Shown one piece after another: positions 1 to 14,100 of a stretch of 64,000 nt of DNA. The position numbers and the translations under genes are program-made. Source of the stretch: Liquidambar formosana. Lineage: Eukaryota > Streptophyta > Magnoliopsida > Saxifragales > Altingiaceae. The first letter of the stretch is position 1. Every line of letters starts with the position of its first letter. Location: positions 16,652,264 through 16,716,263 of the forward strand of contig CM077828.1 of assembly GCA_039720395.1 (NCBI GenBank). Direction: 5' to 3'. Below the pieces are notes generated by a model. The model was not told the origin of the DNA, did no database searches, and saw nothing but the letters and a program-made list of their open reading frames with translations.

Positions 1-1099
1 GAGCAGGGTGCGCCAGTTGGGTTGAGGAAGCCACCGTTGCCGCTGCAGCCGGTGCAACTGAAGGCAGGTGTGGGATATAATTTGCCTTCGCCGGATTCTG
101 TGGCAAGGTATTCTCGATTTTGTTTGAATTTAATTTTATGGAATTATGAAGATTTTAGCTGTAGGGTCTGACAGAAAAATGGTGTTGCAATAAGGCATGT
201 GCCCACCTTTCTCCTTCATGCCAAAACGGATCCTTTGTGCCCCTTCCGTGCTTCATTTGTCATACAGGATCATGTTGACATCATAGAAATTATATATTTA
301 GGACCCACTAAATAATTGGCCTCTCTTGTTCTTAAAAGATTAAAACATTTACTGAGTAAATGATTTTTTTGACCATTTTGATTAAGATGCAATTAATCAG
401 GTGGCTAAGATCTTCCAACTGAGCTAATTTTTAATGAATATAACTCAATAAGATTCATTAATTATCTGGTGTGACCATTTGATTAAAAGAAAAGGAAAAT
501 CCTAAGATATTGCATGTCAAAAGTCTCACTATTATTCAAATAGTTTGATTAAGATTCAATCAATTAATTGAGTGGCTAAAGTCTTTCAACTGGGCTAGTT
601 TTTAGCGAATATAATGTATTCAATATGGTTCATTATCTCATGCATGGGCCCAATTTTATGATGATAATGAAACTCAATTATAATATGGAGGTATGATTAA
701 TGAGGTAGAGGATCGATCTCCATTCCTTTGTGTCTCTTAATTATAATATAGCAAGAGTAGAATTAAACAAATCAACCGACCATCGGATTGGTCCTAGCTA
801 GTCAAGAGATGAAGTGCATTAAAAAAATTGATGTAATTTGCTTTGTCTACAAAGAGTCCTTTAAGCCTCTATATATGACACACATTGTTAGGTTCATCTG
901 TTGGAAGAATCTTGTCACAGAGAACTCGTCGAAAACTCATAAAAAAACTCATGTTTAATTTTGACTTGGTTAACATGATGTTATGCCAAGTTGATGGTGG
1001 CAAATACTTGTTATAAATAAATTACAAATTATGTTTTGTTCTAGGTTAATCAGGGGAAATATATTTTGGTGGAAGTCATTATTTCAGGAGAAGTTTGGA

Positions 1100-1144
<45 letters not shown>

Positions 1145-2542
1145 GAAGTAGACCTGATGAAGTTGATTTCACTACTTTTGTGAATGAAAAGAAATTGTAT
1201 TATTGTACTCGATCTGTCCTTTAAAGACAAGCCATTTTTGTTACAGGTTTTTTTTTTTTTTTTTTTTTTTTTTGGGTCCCAAAATGTTTATCCTCTTTAA
1301 AAAGTCAAATCATAAATTTGCTTAACGTTCCGATAATACCCTTTGTTCTATCAATAATTACTTTAACACAATTTTGAGTTAAAATAAGAAAAAGGTAGGT
1401 TTGAAAAAAAGTTTGGTCAATGCATTAATTGTTTTTTTCTTCATCAGCATGTTTTGTCAAACTTGACCTATCTATGTGGGACGGTTGAAGAAATTCATTT
1501 ATTGTGTCTATTTTCTCACAAGAAACGATTTTGAGTAAAACCAAACACTCTTAGGTAATTAGTTCTTTTCCCTTATTAGAAATTTTGGGAATGATAATAT
1601 GGGTCTGGAATGTGTTTTTATTGTTTTTATCTTGGCTCAACTGAAATGTGTTTTTGATTGATCTATCTCTTCAGTGATAGCAGCATTGCATCTGCAACTT
1701 CGAGCTCAAAAGCCATGATCTATCAAGACCCAGTTCATGTTACATCCAGAGACAACAGAGCTCCTGCTAACGCTGGTGATCCAAAGACCGATATTTCTGA
1801 TTTAAGCTCTCGAATCCAAATGCATCAAGTTCAGGAATCTGGCTATGTATTACCTCCACAATTAGATCAACAGCAGCAATTCATCCACACAAGCACGCAC
1901 TACATTCACCACCCTGCAACAGGTCCAGTGCCAGTCTCATCTTACTATTCAATGTATGGTCCACCGGCACAGCAACAGCTTCACTACCAGATGGATCAGC
2001 AGTTTCCCACGTACTTATTGCCCATAACACAGAATCTGCCTTACAACCTAGCTATGCAATCTAATATAGCCGATGCTACCTCTGCAGCTTCAAGCCGGCC
2101 ACAAACACCTCCAAATCCTGCCCTGGTTTCCCACGCTGCAGCTTATAAGGAAACCCTTCCACCCATTTACCCCACAAAGACAGCTACCTCAGGAGCTATA
2201 CCTGAAATGGCTGCTGCAAGTGTATACCAAACAGTCACAACAGCAAATCAGACGCTTGTCCAAGTTCCTTCTAATCAATTTCAGCAACAGTATTTGGGGT
2301 TTTCTCAAATGCATCATCCATCTCAGTCCATTGCCCCTGCTTCTGTTGCTGCTGCGAATTATGCTTTCGAATACGCCCATCCTGCACATGACCAGGTATA
2401 CTACACTCAGCATCCAGCAGCCACATTGCCTCCTCAGTACCAAACCTTAACCCCAGCTGCCGCAGTAGTCTTATCAGAGGCTTCTACACAGCTACCCACA
2501 GACAATGTTAAGCAGCAGATCAGACCCTCACAACCACTATAA
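1..2542 (+). CDS. PB1 (octicosapeptide/Phox/Bem1p) family protein, C-terminal part (gene cut by window edge)
   Basis: Only the last two exons are present. Exon 1-107 reads in frame from base 1 (EQGAPVGLRKPPLPLQPVQL, then SPDSVA) and ends AG|gta. The acceptor is ttcag|T at 1674/1675, and the last exon 1675-2542 restores the frame as SPDSVASDSSIASATSSSKA and ends in TAA. The visible 324 residues are low-complexity, rich in Gln, Pro, Tyr and Ala, with QQQ clusters and a repeated YY/YT-QHP flavour. This tail and the SDSSIAS motif are typical of the plant PB1 family resembling At3g18230. The N-terminal PB1 domain that defines the family would lie left of base 1, so the family call rests on tail similarity recalled from memory. 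PB1 proteins bind one another by head-to-tail heterodimers; no function is assigned to this member. The 1.57-kb intron 108-1674 holds two poly-T runs and no coding signal. Confidence 0.65.
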
Positions 2543-4968
2543 GCCTGCTAGAACACGACTAAAACAATTTTGGTGGAATATATGGGCTTGGTGGTTTTCC
2601 TTCTGGGATTTTCTCTTCCAGTGATGGTTGTAAGCTTGTGTTGCCCACATGTGATAGAAAATAAATGGGGCATCCCTTCCTGATTCCTTTCTCATGGGAC
2701 ATGATCGAGGCGGGCGGTCATGTTATAGGCTGATCATATGGTAAAAATTTCTGCTGTGTGTCACTTGTTCAGTAAGTGTATGTCTTACATATATAGAATA
2801 AATAGAATAAGGCGAGAGCTTTGAATTAAATTAATGTCTTATCTGATCAACAATTTTGTGACAATTAGCTTGTGCCATGGCCTGTTCTTCAAAGGGAGGT
2901 CCCAACTCCACAGGACCACTCACGCGGTTAGTTGGAATTTAATTCAGATAATATAGGATGCTATCTAGGGAGTTACACTGTAATTTCGAGAAAACGAACA
3001 AGAAATTGGTGCAGGGCCCATTTTGCAGGACTCAAATCTTCCACACTATCTTTTCAACTTCTGAAAATCTCTATAAACCCACTCACATATCTCCTTGGTG
3101 AATAAATGATGCATGTGAATTTGTCACATGACCCCAGTGGGCTTTGCCCACCCTCTTGTACCAAAAAAGAAGGAAAAAAAAAAAAAAAAAAAAAAGGGTT
3201 GTTACATGGCCCCAGTGAACACTAAAATGTGTTCCTTTTAACTTCTATCTCAAATGAGGATGGGGCCGGTTTCCTGATCTAATTTCGAGTCTCTCATTAC
3301 AGTTCCGAGACTGTAATAGGGTCTGGATTGTTCTTTTGGCAATGTGGGGATTTCCTCAAATCACACAATTGAGCTTTGCAGCATTTTCGTTGGACTTCGA
3401 CTTGTTCATGGCCAAGGCATTCGACAAATTATCCAGAGACAGCCATGAAAATGATCAAGAGGGAGCACTCCCTCTTGGTCCAGGAATGCAAGGGTTTTTT
3501 TTTTTAATTTTAAAGAAAAGGTTTGTGTGGACTGACTGGTTTCATACCAATCAATTTCAAACATGGTTCTATTTCTCATACAAAACATCAAAAAGCAGCC
3601 ACCAAGAAATATCCAAGTCATGTATTGACCATGCCAGAGAAAAAACTTAAATTAATAATTATCGACACCTTCCAATTATATCGGATGCGTGTTGTAAGTG
3701 TATCGACCAGGTATCGATGCTCGACACTTGTCGAATGCTGCATAGCCAATCCGAAAGAATGTTAGTACTTCTTAGGAGATTAGAAATTAAAGACGTCAAT
3801 CATGTTTGGTATTTTGAGTTCGGACAAAAATTTAAAAATCAATTAAAATTTAGCCATCCGGAACAGAAATCATGACTTCGCCCATTGAATATTAATTTGT
3901 TGATGTTAAGGAGGTTAGGGATTAGTAGAAGATTAAAAGAGAGGAGGAAAATGGAATTAGAGCATCTCCAAGAGTGAGTTATATGGTGTGCTATTACTAT
4001 ATTATAGCATTTAGCATAAGTTGGGATGCTCCAATGGTGTGCTAAATACATGTGCTAAATATAGCAATAGCTCACCCTTATGCTATATTGGCACAAGGGT
4101 GTGAGCTATTGCTATATTTGCCATGTTAGCTTTTTTCTCCCTTTCTCAACAATCAAATACACCAACAACTTCTTTTCCTCCATTTTTCTTTTAAAGTTTT
4201 CTCAATAACCAAACAGCTCATAAATAAATACAATATTTTTAAAAATAATATTGAAATCTTATATATAAAAAATTAAAAATTAAAAAAAAAATCAGAAAAC
4301 ATATCCTTTTTCTTAACTCATTCATCACATTCAAGCAACATTGCATTTGATCCTACAATATACTTCATTCACTATTTTATGAGACCTTAAATCTATGGAA
4401 AGAATTGAAGTTGTGGCAAAAAATAACACACTATATTTATTTGCATTATTAGAAGCACATTATATTAAATTATAGCATTTGCCACTATAATATGCGCTAA
4501 AATAATAATAACACATATAATTTAGCTCACATGATTAGAAATGCTCTTATAAGGAGGAGGTTAGGGATAGGATAGGTTATAATGTAATTTTTATTTTATT
4601 TTTTTGCTTGGCTCTTATGTGCAGTATCTGCAAAGTTAGACAGGAGGAGGAAAAGGGCGACCCAAATATAACATGTGATCAACACAGCTAAAAAGATTGG
4701 AACACAGAAATGGGGTGTCCGAATTAGCAGCCGACATAAACATCGTACCGCCAACAAAGCCGACTTTCTCTCCTCTTGTGTTGTTTTATTTTATTTTATT
4801 TATTTTATGTTGTGCTTGGCAACTGTTCTTCCATTTCCAAACCTTGAGTGGCCTCCACAGCGTGGAGTTGTGGAGTTTGTGAGAGTGAGAGTGAGAGTGG
4901 TAGAGAGAGAGTCTGACCAAACGCTGAAACTCACAAATGCATTTGCCAAAGCTTCACCTTCACCTTTA
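2543..4968. other. Spacer between PB1 and MurG genes
   Basis: This holds the PB1 3' UTR, with AATAAA-like signals near 2660 and 2797-2810, an A-rich run at 3173-3195, a MITE at 3960-4546 (separate entry) and the GA-rich 5' leader of the MurG gene at about 4880-4968. The short open frames at 3336-3765 have no coding character and no recognisable product. Confidence 0.6.
3960..4546. mobile_element. MITE with GAGCATCTCCAA-type terminal inverted repeats and TTA target duplication
   Basis: The left end reads GAGCATCTCCAAGAGTGAG. The reverse complement of the right end reads GAGCATTTCTAATCATGTGAG. The element is bounded by TTA at 3957-3959 and TTA at 4547-4549. Inside, motifs such as tagcatttagcata and tagcaatagctca recur in both orientations, and no ORF is present. 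Termini beginning GAGCATCTCC with a 3-bp TTA duplication suggest a PIF/Harbinger-type non-autonomous element; the superfamily is an inference. A degenerate relative of the interior lies near 15810-15870. Confidence 0.6.
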
Positions 4969-5115
4969 ATGGCCACCACCATCTCTCACCTCTCCCTCCC
5001 TCCCAAGTTCCCACATTTTCAAAACTGCTCTTCCCTTCACAACTCGTCCTCTCTCCTCCCATTCCCACCCCAACCCAGGCAACTCCTCTCTCTCTCTCTC
5101 TCTCTCTCCCTCTAC

Positions 5116-5148
<33 letters not shown>

Positions 5149-8100
5149 GAAGCTCACTCTCTCTCTATATATATAGATATAGATATATATATATATATAT
5201 AGATACAGCCCCATATGTACTCATATTGTTACTTTCTCTGAACTCTCTTCTCTGAACTCTCTGTTATCATTTTTCAGGAACTTGAGGGTCTTTTGCTGTC
5301 TAGTCTCAAATCAATCCAATGATCAGACTGCCATTACCCGGGCCGAACCCGGCTCCGATCTACGTATCGTATTCGCCGCTGGCGGCACCTCCGGCCACAT
5401 CTCCCCGGCAATCGCCATCGCCGACGAGCTCAAAATCCTGAACCCTAACACCCAAATCCTCTTCCTCGGAACCCCAAACGGCATGGAGAGTACTGCGATC
5501 CCCTCCGCAGGATACGAATTCGCCTCCTTCAGCGCCGTCCGATTGGCCCGCCCGTTCATCTCCCCTCGAAACCTCTTCCTCCCTTACCGTCTGATCAAAT
5601 CGATGATCGAATGTTGGCGTCAACTGCGCGATTTCGATCCCCACATCGTTGTAGGGACTGGTGGCTACGTATCGTTTCCAGTTTGCCTTGTGGCGGCCCT
5701 TAAAGGGCTAAAACTCGTAATCCAAGAGCAGAATTCAGTACCAGGCATTGCAAATCGGGTTCTTTCGTTATTTGCCGATGTGGTTTTTGTCGCATTCAAT
5801 TCGACAATCGAGTGTTTTCCCAAGAACAAGTGCGTAGTGTATGGGAATCCAATTAGGCTGTCATTGCGGCAGCATGTGTCGAAGGCATTGGCTAGGTTGC
5901 ATTTCTTCCCTAGCTCATCAAGGATAGGGGATTCGGAGGCGAAAGTTGTTCTGTTTCTTGGAGGGTCTTTGGGTGCCAATGCTATTAACATTGCATTACT
6001 GAACTTGTATTATGAAATGTTGTTGGAGCACAAGACTATGTTTATCATTTGGCAGACGGGAGTCGAGTCGTTTGATGAAATGGATAACCTTGTTAAAAGT
6101 CATCCACATTTGTTTCTAACGCCGTAAGTCTCCATCTATCCTCCTCTGATTGTGCTTTGGTTCATTTGTTTCTCATTTTGCTGTTTTACAAGAATTGTGT
6201 CCCATTACAGAAATCAAAGTAGCAATTATATGTTCTTATTTCACATGCATTTGATTTTGGGTAAGATGTAATGATACATAGAATAGTCAAGACAAATGTA
6301 AAACTATAATAAAAGACTAAAGCTTAATAATTCAGTACTTGCTCCTTGAAACTTCAATCATAATTTAGTAGAGAAACGCATGACGGAGTAAGTGATGGCC
6401 AAAAATTGTTGTGCTTTTACCATTATTGACATACTCTATGGAGAATTGTGAGATCAAGAGACCATTGGGGAAAAGAGGTGGCCCTAATTCAAGATGAAAT
6501 AGGTTGTGAGAAAATCTAAATGATATAAATTTGCTAAAAGGAGAATTAGGTAATTATCTAAATATATTTTTATTTTTATTTTTTACAAGTAAATATTTCA
6601 TTGAAGAAAGAGAAGAAGAGGCCTGAGGCCCCGTACACAAAAATTGAACACCCCCGCCCCAAAGAATAAATAAGTAAATAATAAAACTTCAAGAGATTAA
6701 ATCTGAGTACAACTATTCCAAAAATCCAAAATCTAAATAGATTATGATGTCAACCAATTGCCGGGTTGTCCAAATAGAACCATAACACAATAAAAGATAT
6801 TATTTTACTGTAGAATATAGAAAATTGCATAAATGTATGATATATGTGAAGAATTATTGATTCAACAAAAAGGCATGAACCTATTGTGTAGTTGCTGCAA
6901 TGGTTGAAATACTACACTAAAGAGGAATAGCCAGTAGTAAAATAATTGAAAATAGTTATATATATTAAAGTTGGAATGTAAACTAGTGAGATTCTAGGGA
7001 TTAGAGGCCCAAGAATGTCAAGTGAATTGAAATTCAAAGATAATACTAAAAAGACAATTACAATGATTTCCTCTTCCACCATGGCCTTTAACACGTCCAA
7101 CCCTATTTAAGGTCTAAGGAATTATGTGGGGTTGCTTGGCCTTTGCGTGGGATTTGGACCTGCATCAATTAAGAAATTAAGTGATATTTAATTAACGTTA
7201 TCTCTATTATTATTTTTGAGTTTGAAAAATGAAATGGAATGATGGCTTAACAAAGAAGTTTTGCAGATGCATATATATGTTGACAATTTTTTGTGCAAAG
7301 AAACGAGTTCTCATAGTCTTTACTGTGGATAAAGTGCAAGTCTATATTCCTTGAGAATCAAATTACATCAAACTAGCATAAGAAGTTACATGAAATTACG
7401 TTGATATCGTCAAAGACATTAATAATGAAATGGTAACAAGCATAAGAACAGGTGGTGGTGAGGCCAAAGAGTTCTTCATTACACTAGGCATGTAATAGGG
7501 ACCAACTTGAGCTCATATATCCTTGTGTTCATTATAGATGAATTGATGATGTGTCCTGTTTGCTTTTAGCAAATGTCATGATGTTGATTGATGAACCTTA
7601 AGATAGAATAAATACAAAACAAGAATATGGCTGGATGCTGTAGAATCTTAAGTGTTTAAAATACATACCATATGCTTTGTAAGAATCCAAATTACGGTGA
7701 AATGGTGTTTAAGATCAATGAATAGGTTACAGCTCATTTTGACAATCCCTGGTAAATCAGATTAATCATTCAAGAATTGGGAAAGATTGAAGCAAATGTA
7801 GTCCACAAATTGGAGCCTAGTGGTAAAGTGAGATATTCAATTAGGTTTTATGTGAACTTTGCCTGTAATCGTACCAAGAGGGAAATTTCTATTGCATGTT
7901 AACACACCTGTCATGCTTTATGAAGCTATTTTTTAGCTGCCTAGAAATGACAGGTCAATAAGACTGGCCCAATAAAAATGAGGATTTAAAATGAGTGAAT
8001 GAAAAGGGTATGAAAAGTTATAATATAATGATCATATTTAGGAAACCAATGGGTACCGAACTGGTGATAGAATTACAGAGTGTTAATGAAGCTGATCTAG

Positions 8101-11100
8101 ACATGTTCTAGAGTTCCTATAACAATTTCCGTGAGAAAAGGTCATCTAATGAAATGTGATGAAAAATAAAAGAGGAGAATTCGAATCTGACTTCAAATCC
8201 AATTATATGCATTGAGATCCGAATTCAAATCTGAATCCGTTGGATACTTGTTACACCTAAGTTTAAATGTGATCATGAATTTGAAATTATGGATTCAATC
8301 TGAATCCCGGAAGGATATTATATCTTATAATGTATGTTAAATTACCAAGCTATTTTTATGCGTGATATACATATATTTAATTCTATTATTTATAACAGGT
8401 TTAATTGGATATACATCTACCTAGGTTCACGTTAAACCAAATTATAACAGTCAGATTTGATTTCACACTAATGTATCTAAACAGGATATCATGATTAAAT
8501 CTTACTCGGATTGATCATGATCTAACCTATTGACAAACTTAGTCCATTTTATGGTAGCATTCACCTTGGCCTTCCTGTAGCTCTTTCCACTTACTGATGA
8601 TTGCACTCTGTGTTCAGGTAGTCATTTATTTTTCATTTTTTCCTTTTATATAAACAAATATATTAAAAGAACAAAGGCGAAAACAAGATGAGGACAAGGA
8701 GTCCACTACAGGCTAATATAGCGCAAACAATATACAAGCTAAATATATATACATATATATATATATATATTAAGGAAACAGAGCCCAAAACCACCTCAAG
8801 AACGGTAGAAATGATCCATAAATTTTTCCAAAGTAGTAGTCCCTCTCCCAGCTAGCCAATCTGCCACCCCATTAGCTGATCTATGCACCCAAGAGAAAAA
8901 AACTCAGATATTTCTAACAATTTCCAAGATCTCTATGATAGCATAGCAATACCTTCAACTTTCCTCTTCCTAGTATATGATTCATGCACCACCAATATGT
9001 CCAAGGCTCAAGTCTCCTAGCCAACCTCAAACCATTCAAAAAGAGCATCAACCTCTGCCTTGATCACAAAACCTTTATCATTAGTCATTGAGAAAGAATA
9101 AATTGTATTGCCCTCATGATCTCTAAACGTATTTCAACTACCAATAATACCCAGATTACTTAAGGAGCACCCATCAAAATTTAGCTTAACCTGACCAATA
9201 AGAGGAGGAATCCAAGAGCAAAGAATATCCTTCTTATTGACTTCTCCCCTCAACATCTTAACCAAAGGAAAAAAAAAAAAAAATCCTTCTTAGAAGGACA
9301 AGATGAGCAAATGGCCATCCAATCTCTCAAAATAAGATTGACAGGAATACCATGGAATTCCTTAGAATTGTAGACCCAAAAGGAAGACAAGCTACAGATG
9401 TTGTTCCATAAAGAGAGGCCATTCTTTTGCCTGCCTTCAAAAATTCTATTATTTCTTTACCTCCGGATGAACCAAATAACAATTATCACTAGACAATTCC
9501 AAAGAATCCTACCTCATTTCCTATCAAAGCCAGGGAAAAAGGCTTCCAAAAGAGAGGACACATATGCCTCTTCTAGGACTTGAACTCAATATATGGGTTA
9601 TTTGATATGAATCGTAATGAACCTAATTCCCATGCCCAAAGGCCCCTATATGTATGGAACACATCAACTAAGGCACTTTTAACTGTTTAGGATTGTACAC
9701 CCTGGAAATTGAATTTGATGTCATGGCTGTGAAGTGCAGTTACAATCTAATTATGGTTGGTGATTTGTTTTTCATTAGCTTTAGATATAACCTGCATTAA
9801 CATCGTTGATATTTGTGTTGTGTTCATTTTGTAATGTTCGAAACTTCTGGTTATAAGATCAATTATCATCAAGAATTTGAAATATACCCAGTCCTTTTGA
9901 AAGTTTTAACTTCAAAGCAATGATATTTTTGCCTTTTTTTCTGAAAATTAATAATAATGAGGTTCACATTTGATTCTTTCATATTGTGTTTACGTTTTGG
10001 CTTTCAATATGGTTATTTATATTTTTATTGAATCTAATATAGCTCCAAAACCATGAAGGTTTTTGCATTCTATGGATTTGGCATATGCAGCTGCAGACCT
10101 TATCGTTTCTAGAGCTGGTGCAATGACTTGCTCTGAGATCTTGGCCACTGGGAAACCCTCTATTCTGGTAGTTGACGCTCTAGCAACACGATTTTTATTT
10201 ACCATAAGCAGAGATAGCAGCTGTGGATTGAATGTGCTATTCTGAACCATGCATGAGACGATAATATTCTCTAGGTTAATTTGAGAAATTGAGTATAAGC
10301 TGTTTGGACTTTGAACTATTCATTTATTTTAGCTGCTTAATTTCTGGAGAGAAGCTTAATATGATATGTAAAAGAAAAAAATATAGTAAGAAAAGACACT
10401 AGCAAATATTTTTCAATTCCTGTCAGAGTGATACTGATGTGAACCCTTCACATGAAGAAAGTGATGGTAGCTAACAAGTACCATGTCCTTATGCAAATTG
10501 CTTTGACCTTGATATTGCTCCATAGTTTTCATTAGAAAACACAATGTTAAAATTATAAAATTTTCGAAGCATGTTAAGATTTATACTTTGGGTAATGACG
10601 CTTTTGATGGGGCACCGATGTCAATTGCATATTGTCATTCCCTTTTTTAGGAGTTGAAATGAGACTTGTGTTTTTTAATAGATCAAGAAATGGATTGCTG
10701 TTGTTAAGGTTTTGCAGTTCAAGCTTGATAAACAAGTTTGATTGGAGAGAAGTACTTTGGTTAATTAGGTGGTGTTCTTAGTGTTGTGATAGCGTATTTT
10801 GGTATTTTTTGTTTTATTCTTTTCAAACAACACATTGTTAAAAAGTTGAAATATTAGAAGCATGATAAGATTTATGATTTGGGTAATGATGCTTTTGATG
10901 AGGCACTCATGTAGATTGCAAAATATCATTTGCAGTTTTGTGTAACAATTGAAATGAGCTCATGTTTATTTGAAAGGTCAAGAATTGTGTTGCAGTTAAG
11001 CTTTTGCAGTTCAAGCTTGATTCACATATTTGAGTGCAGAGATTTCATAAAAGTACTTGGGTTAGGTGTTGGTCTTAACATTGTGATAGAGTATATTGGT

Positions 11101-14100
11101 AACTTTTGTTTTCCACTTCTTAATAGTGGTTAGGACTTAGAGTGTGTATTATATGTCCTATAGATTCCTTATTTTCTACTTCTGGAATGGAAGCCTGTTA
11201 GGCCACAGTGATTTACCTCCTCCATATTACTGATGGGGCATGCATTATATACTCTGAGATGTTTATATCTTTAGAGGAGGCTATGGAATGGTATGATATG
11301 ACCTGTAGTTGGCTTCTGGATATTTCATATGAAATAAGTTCTTGATATACCAACTAATACAAAATTCTTTAAATATTGTAGATTAAAGAAGTCCATGCTC
11401 TATGAAGGTCCAAACAATAATATTTTGATAATTTTTTGGCATGGGCACCAGAAAGATGCTAGACGTATAATATGACTACCATTTCAACTTGTCAAGGTCT
11501 GTGGTGTCGTTACACCATTTTAATTTGTCTCCACTCTCCACTACTGAACCTATGAACTGCATATGATAGCCATCATATCTTATGAATTATGATCCTTTTG
11601 AGTCCATAAGCCTTGACTTCAATAATGGTAAAGTTAATATTTTGTTACTTAAGAATTAGTGCTGCTAACGTGTTGTATTATGGATCATATGCACATATGA
11701 TGATGATGACAGTCACAACAACACTGATGAATAAATTTGGGGGAAAACAAACCTTCGATTAATTCCCATATTACAATAATAATACATAGTCCTTTCTGTC
11801 ATATTGTTGCTTCAAGTTTGCATCCGGTATGACGTAATTCAGCTAATCGGTCATGTGTGCTTCTATTGTCATCTTATAGGAGATCATCCTGCATGTCAAA
11901 CTCAAATTCCAGATATTTTTTAAAGTTTATTATGTCCTCTCCATAACCAGCCATGGTTGATTGTATTGCTTGAAGAAATAATTAGCTTTCTCTTCAATTT
12001 TGTAGATACCGTCACCAAATGTCGCCGAAGGACATCAATTCAGAAATGCTTCTTTAATGGCAGATTTAACTGGTTCAAGGGTTATAACTGAAGATGAACT
12101 TGATTCAACTACCCTCGGAATTGCGATTGAAGAGACTTTAGGTATGTAGAATCTGTTGCCTATATTTGTAGTTATTATGGTGTCTTGAAATTGTAGGTCT
12201 AAAAGTCATGAGTTGCTACACTGATATCAAATTTATTTATTAAAAGAAAAAACACACACACACATTATTAAACTTGCTCTACAGATCTTGCTGAAATGTT
12301 ATGCTGTTTGGATAAGCTCCCGCTTCCCTTTTTTTGCTTTTAAAAGGAGAAAAGTGAAAGTTTTGGTAGTGAAGCACATTTGGACGTTTGGTAATATCAC
12401 TTTGACTTCTTGCTTTATAAAGTAACTACCGAAACTTTAGGAAATTGAGTTAGTGAAAATTTTCTACTACCTCTTAGGAGTAAGTGAGTAACTACCAATA
12501 TTTTCTACTACCTCACCACCACCATGTCATCATCATAATCATCACCACTGCCACCTCCACGACGATGTTTACATCCCTCATTATTATTATTTTTCATGTT
12601 TAGTGGTTTCCAAACATGTTTTTTTTTTTTTTTTTTTTTTTTGAACTCTTTAAAATAGGCAATAGTTGTTACTTCCAAACATGATTCTTACAAAAAAAAA
12701 AAAAAAAAAAAAAAAAAAATGAAAATGGACCCTTAATATCCCATATTTCCAAATTTCATTGTTTTTGCTTACATGAAATTCTGGAATAAAAAAAAATGGA
12801 ATCATGGATGAGCAGGACCCTTAAAATGAAAAAAGAATGAAAGATAATGGTCAAATCCAAACAACAGAAAAGTTGGTGGTGTTTGATATCATCTTCTATG
12901 AGCTCAAATAATGTAGGATGTTGTATTGTCATTCTTTGTTTTTTAGTCTATGAAGAATTTAATGTTTATGTGATGAACCTAAGTATCTAAGCTTTAAGGA
13001 TATAGGTTATGCATATTCAACTGGATAGAGAACTCTTGCTAAATCAATTAATCAAGTTAAGCTTAAGCTCTTTTCTTATCTAGGGATGATGGTTTCAAAA
13101 GGTTTATCAAAAAGATCTTTGCAAACTCCAATAAAAAATAAACGGGATCTTTGTAGAGGAAATCTTTAAATATATTGTGAGGTGTGAATGTAAGTCTCAA
13201 GGTTCTAATGATCATTTTTATAACTCTCCTTGTATCTGAATATTTTGTTTGGACCTTAAGGTCCTCACTTCTCGCTCTTTTGAGCAGATAAGTTGGTTGA
13301 AATAAGTAGTTTGCAATGAGAATTGAAATGCAAAGAGAGAAATACCAGGAGAGGATACAGGAATAACTAGAGGCATGTGAATGAACCACCTTGTTATGTT
13401 TCATGAACTAGGGTATGTGTCTTTGGTGAAGGGCACACGCTTAGGACTCCACTTCATCCAATCCTCATAGCCAGGAACACAGGGACATGGCTTTTGAGGG
13501 TCCAAATTTTCTTCTTCTGTAGGAAGGTAAAATGAGGTATTTATGTAATATAGTGTGTCCAACATGGTATGCATATCGGATAGATAGATCCCCTCAGATG
13601 CTACTTTCTCATTGGATGCATATTAGATAGATAGATCCCATCAGATGTTACTACTTTCTCAGTGGATAAAGTGATTTTTAATTGCTATTTGCTCTGGATG
13701 GTATATTATTGTAGCAAGTCTTCATGGAAACTTGTACTAAAGAATCACTTTCTTAGAGAATAATAATTATTTACAGATCATGTGCGCATATGCTGCAGCT
13801 CTGGAATTTTCCTTGGCACAAGGCACTTTTGGATAATAATTATTTTCCCAGCATGGCCCACACACCGCGAGGCTGGTCTAGCTTTGATACCAATTGCTAC
13901 GCCTTGCCCCCACCACTAGCATGATATTGTCCGCTTTGGGTTACCCCTAATGGCTTTAAAACGCTTCATACTAGTTGGGGAGCAAAGTATACATATATAG
14001 CGTAGTTACTTTTTCTAGCCAGGTGATGTGGGATCCCGGGGTATTACATTGCTAGAACAGCTTTGGCCAGCTCAATAGGATCCTCAACTTAAGTATGAGG

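Noticed and set aside
2073..2450. 125-codon frame and opposite-strand frame inside the PB1 gene's last exon
   Set aside because: They are out-of-frame shadows of the Gln/Pro-rich coding exon.
13063..13404. 113-codon minus-strand frame inside MurG intron 4
   Set aside because: It lies wholly within an intron, is AT-rich and shows no domain. It is probably chance.
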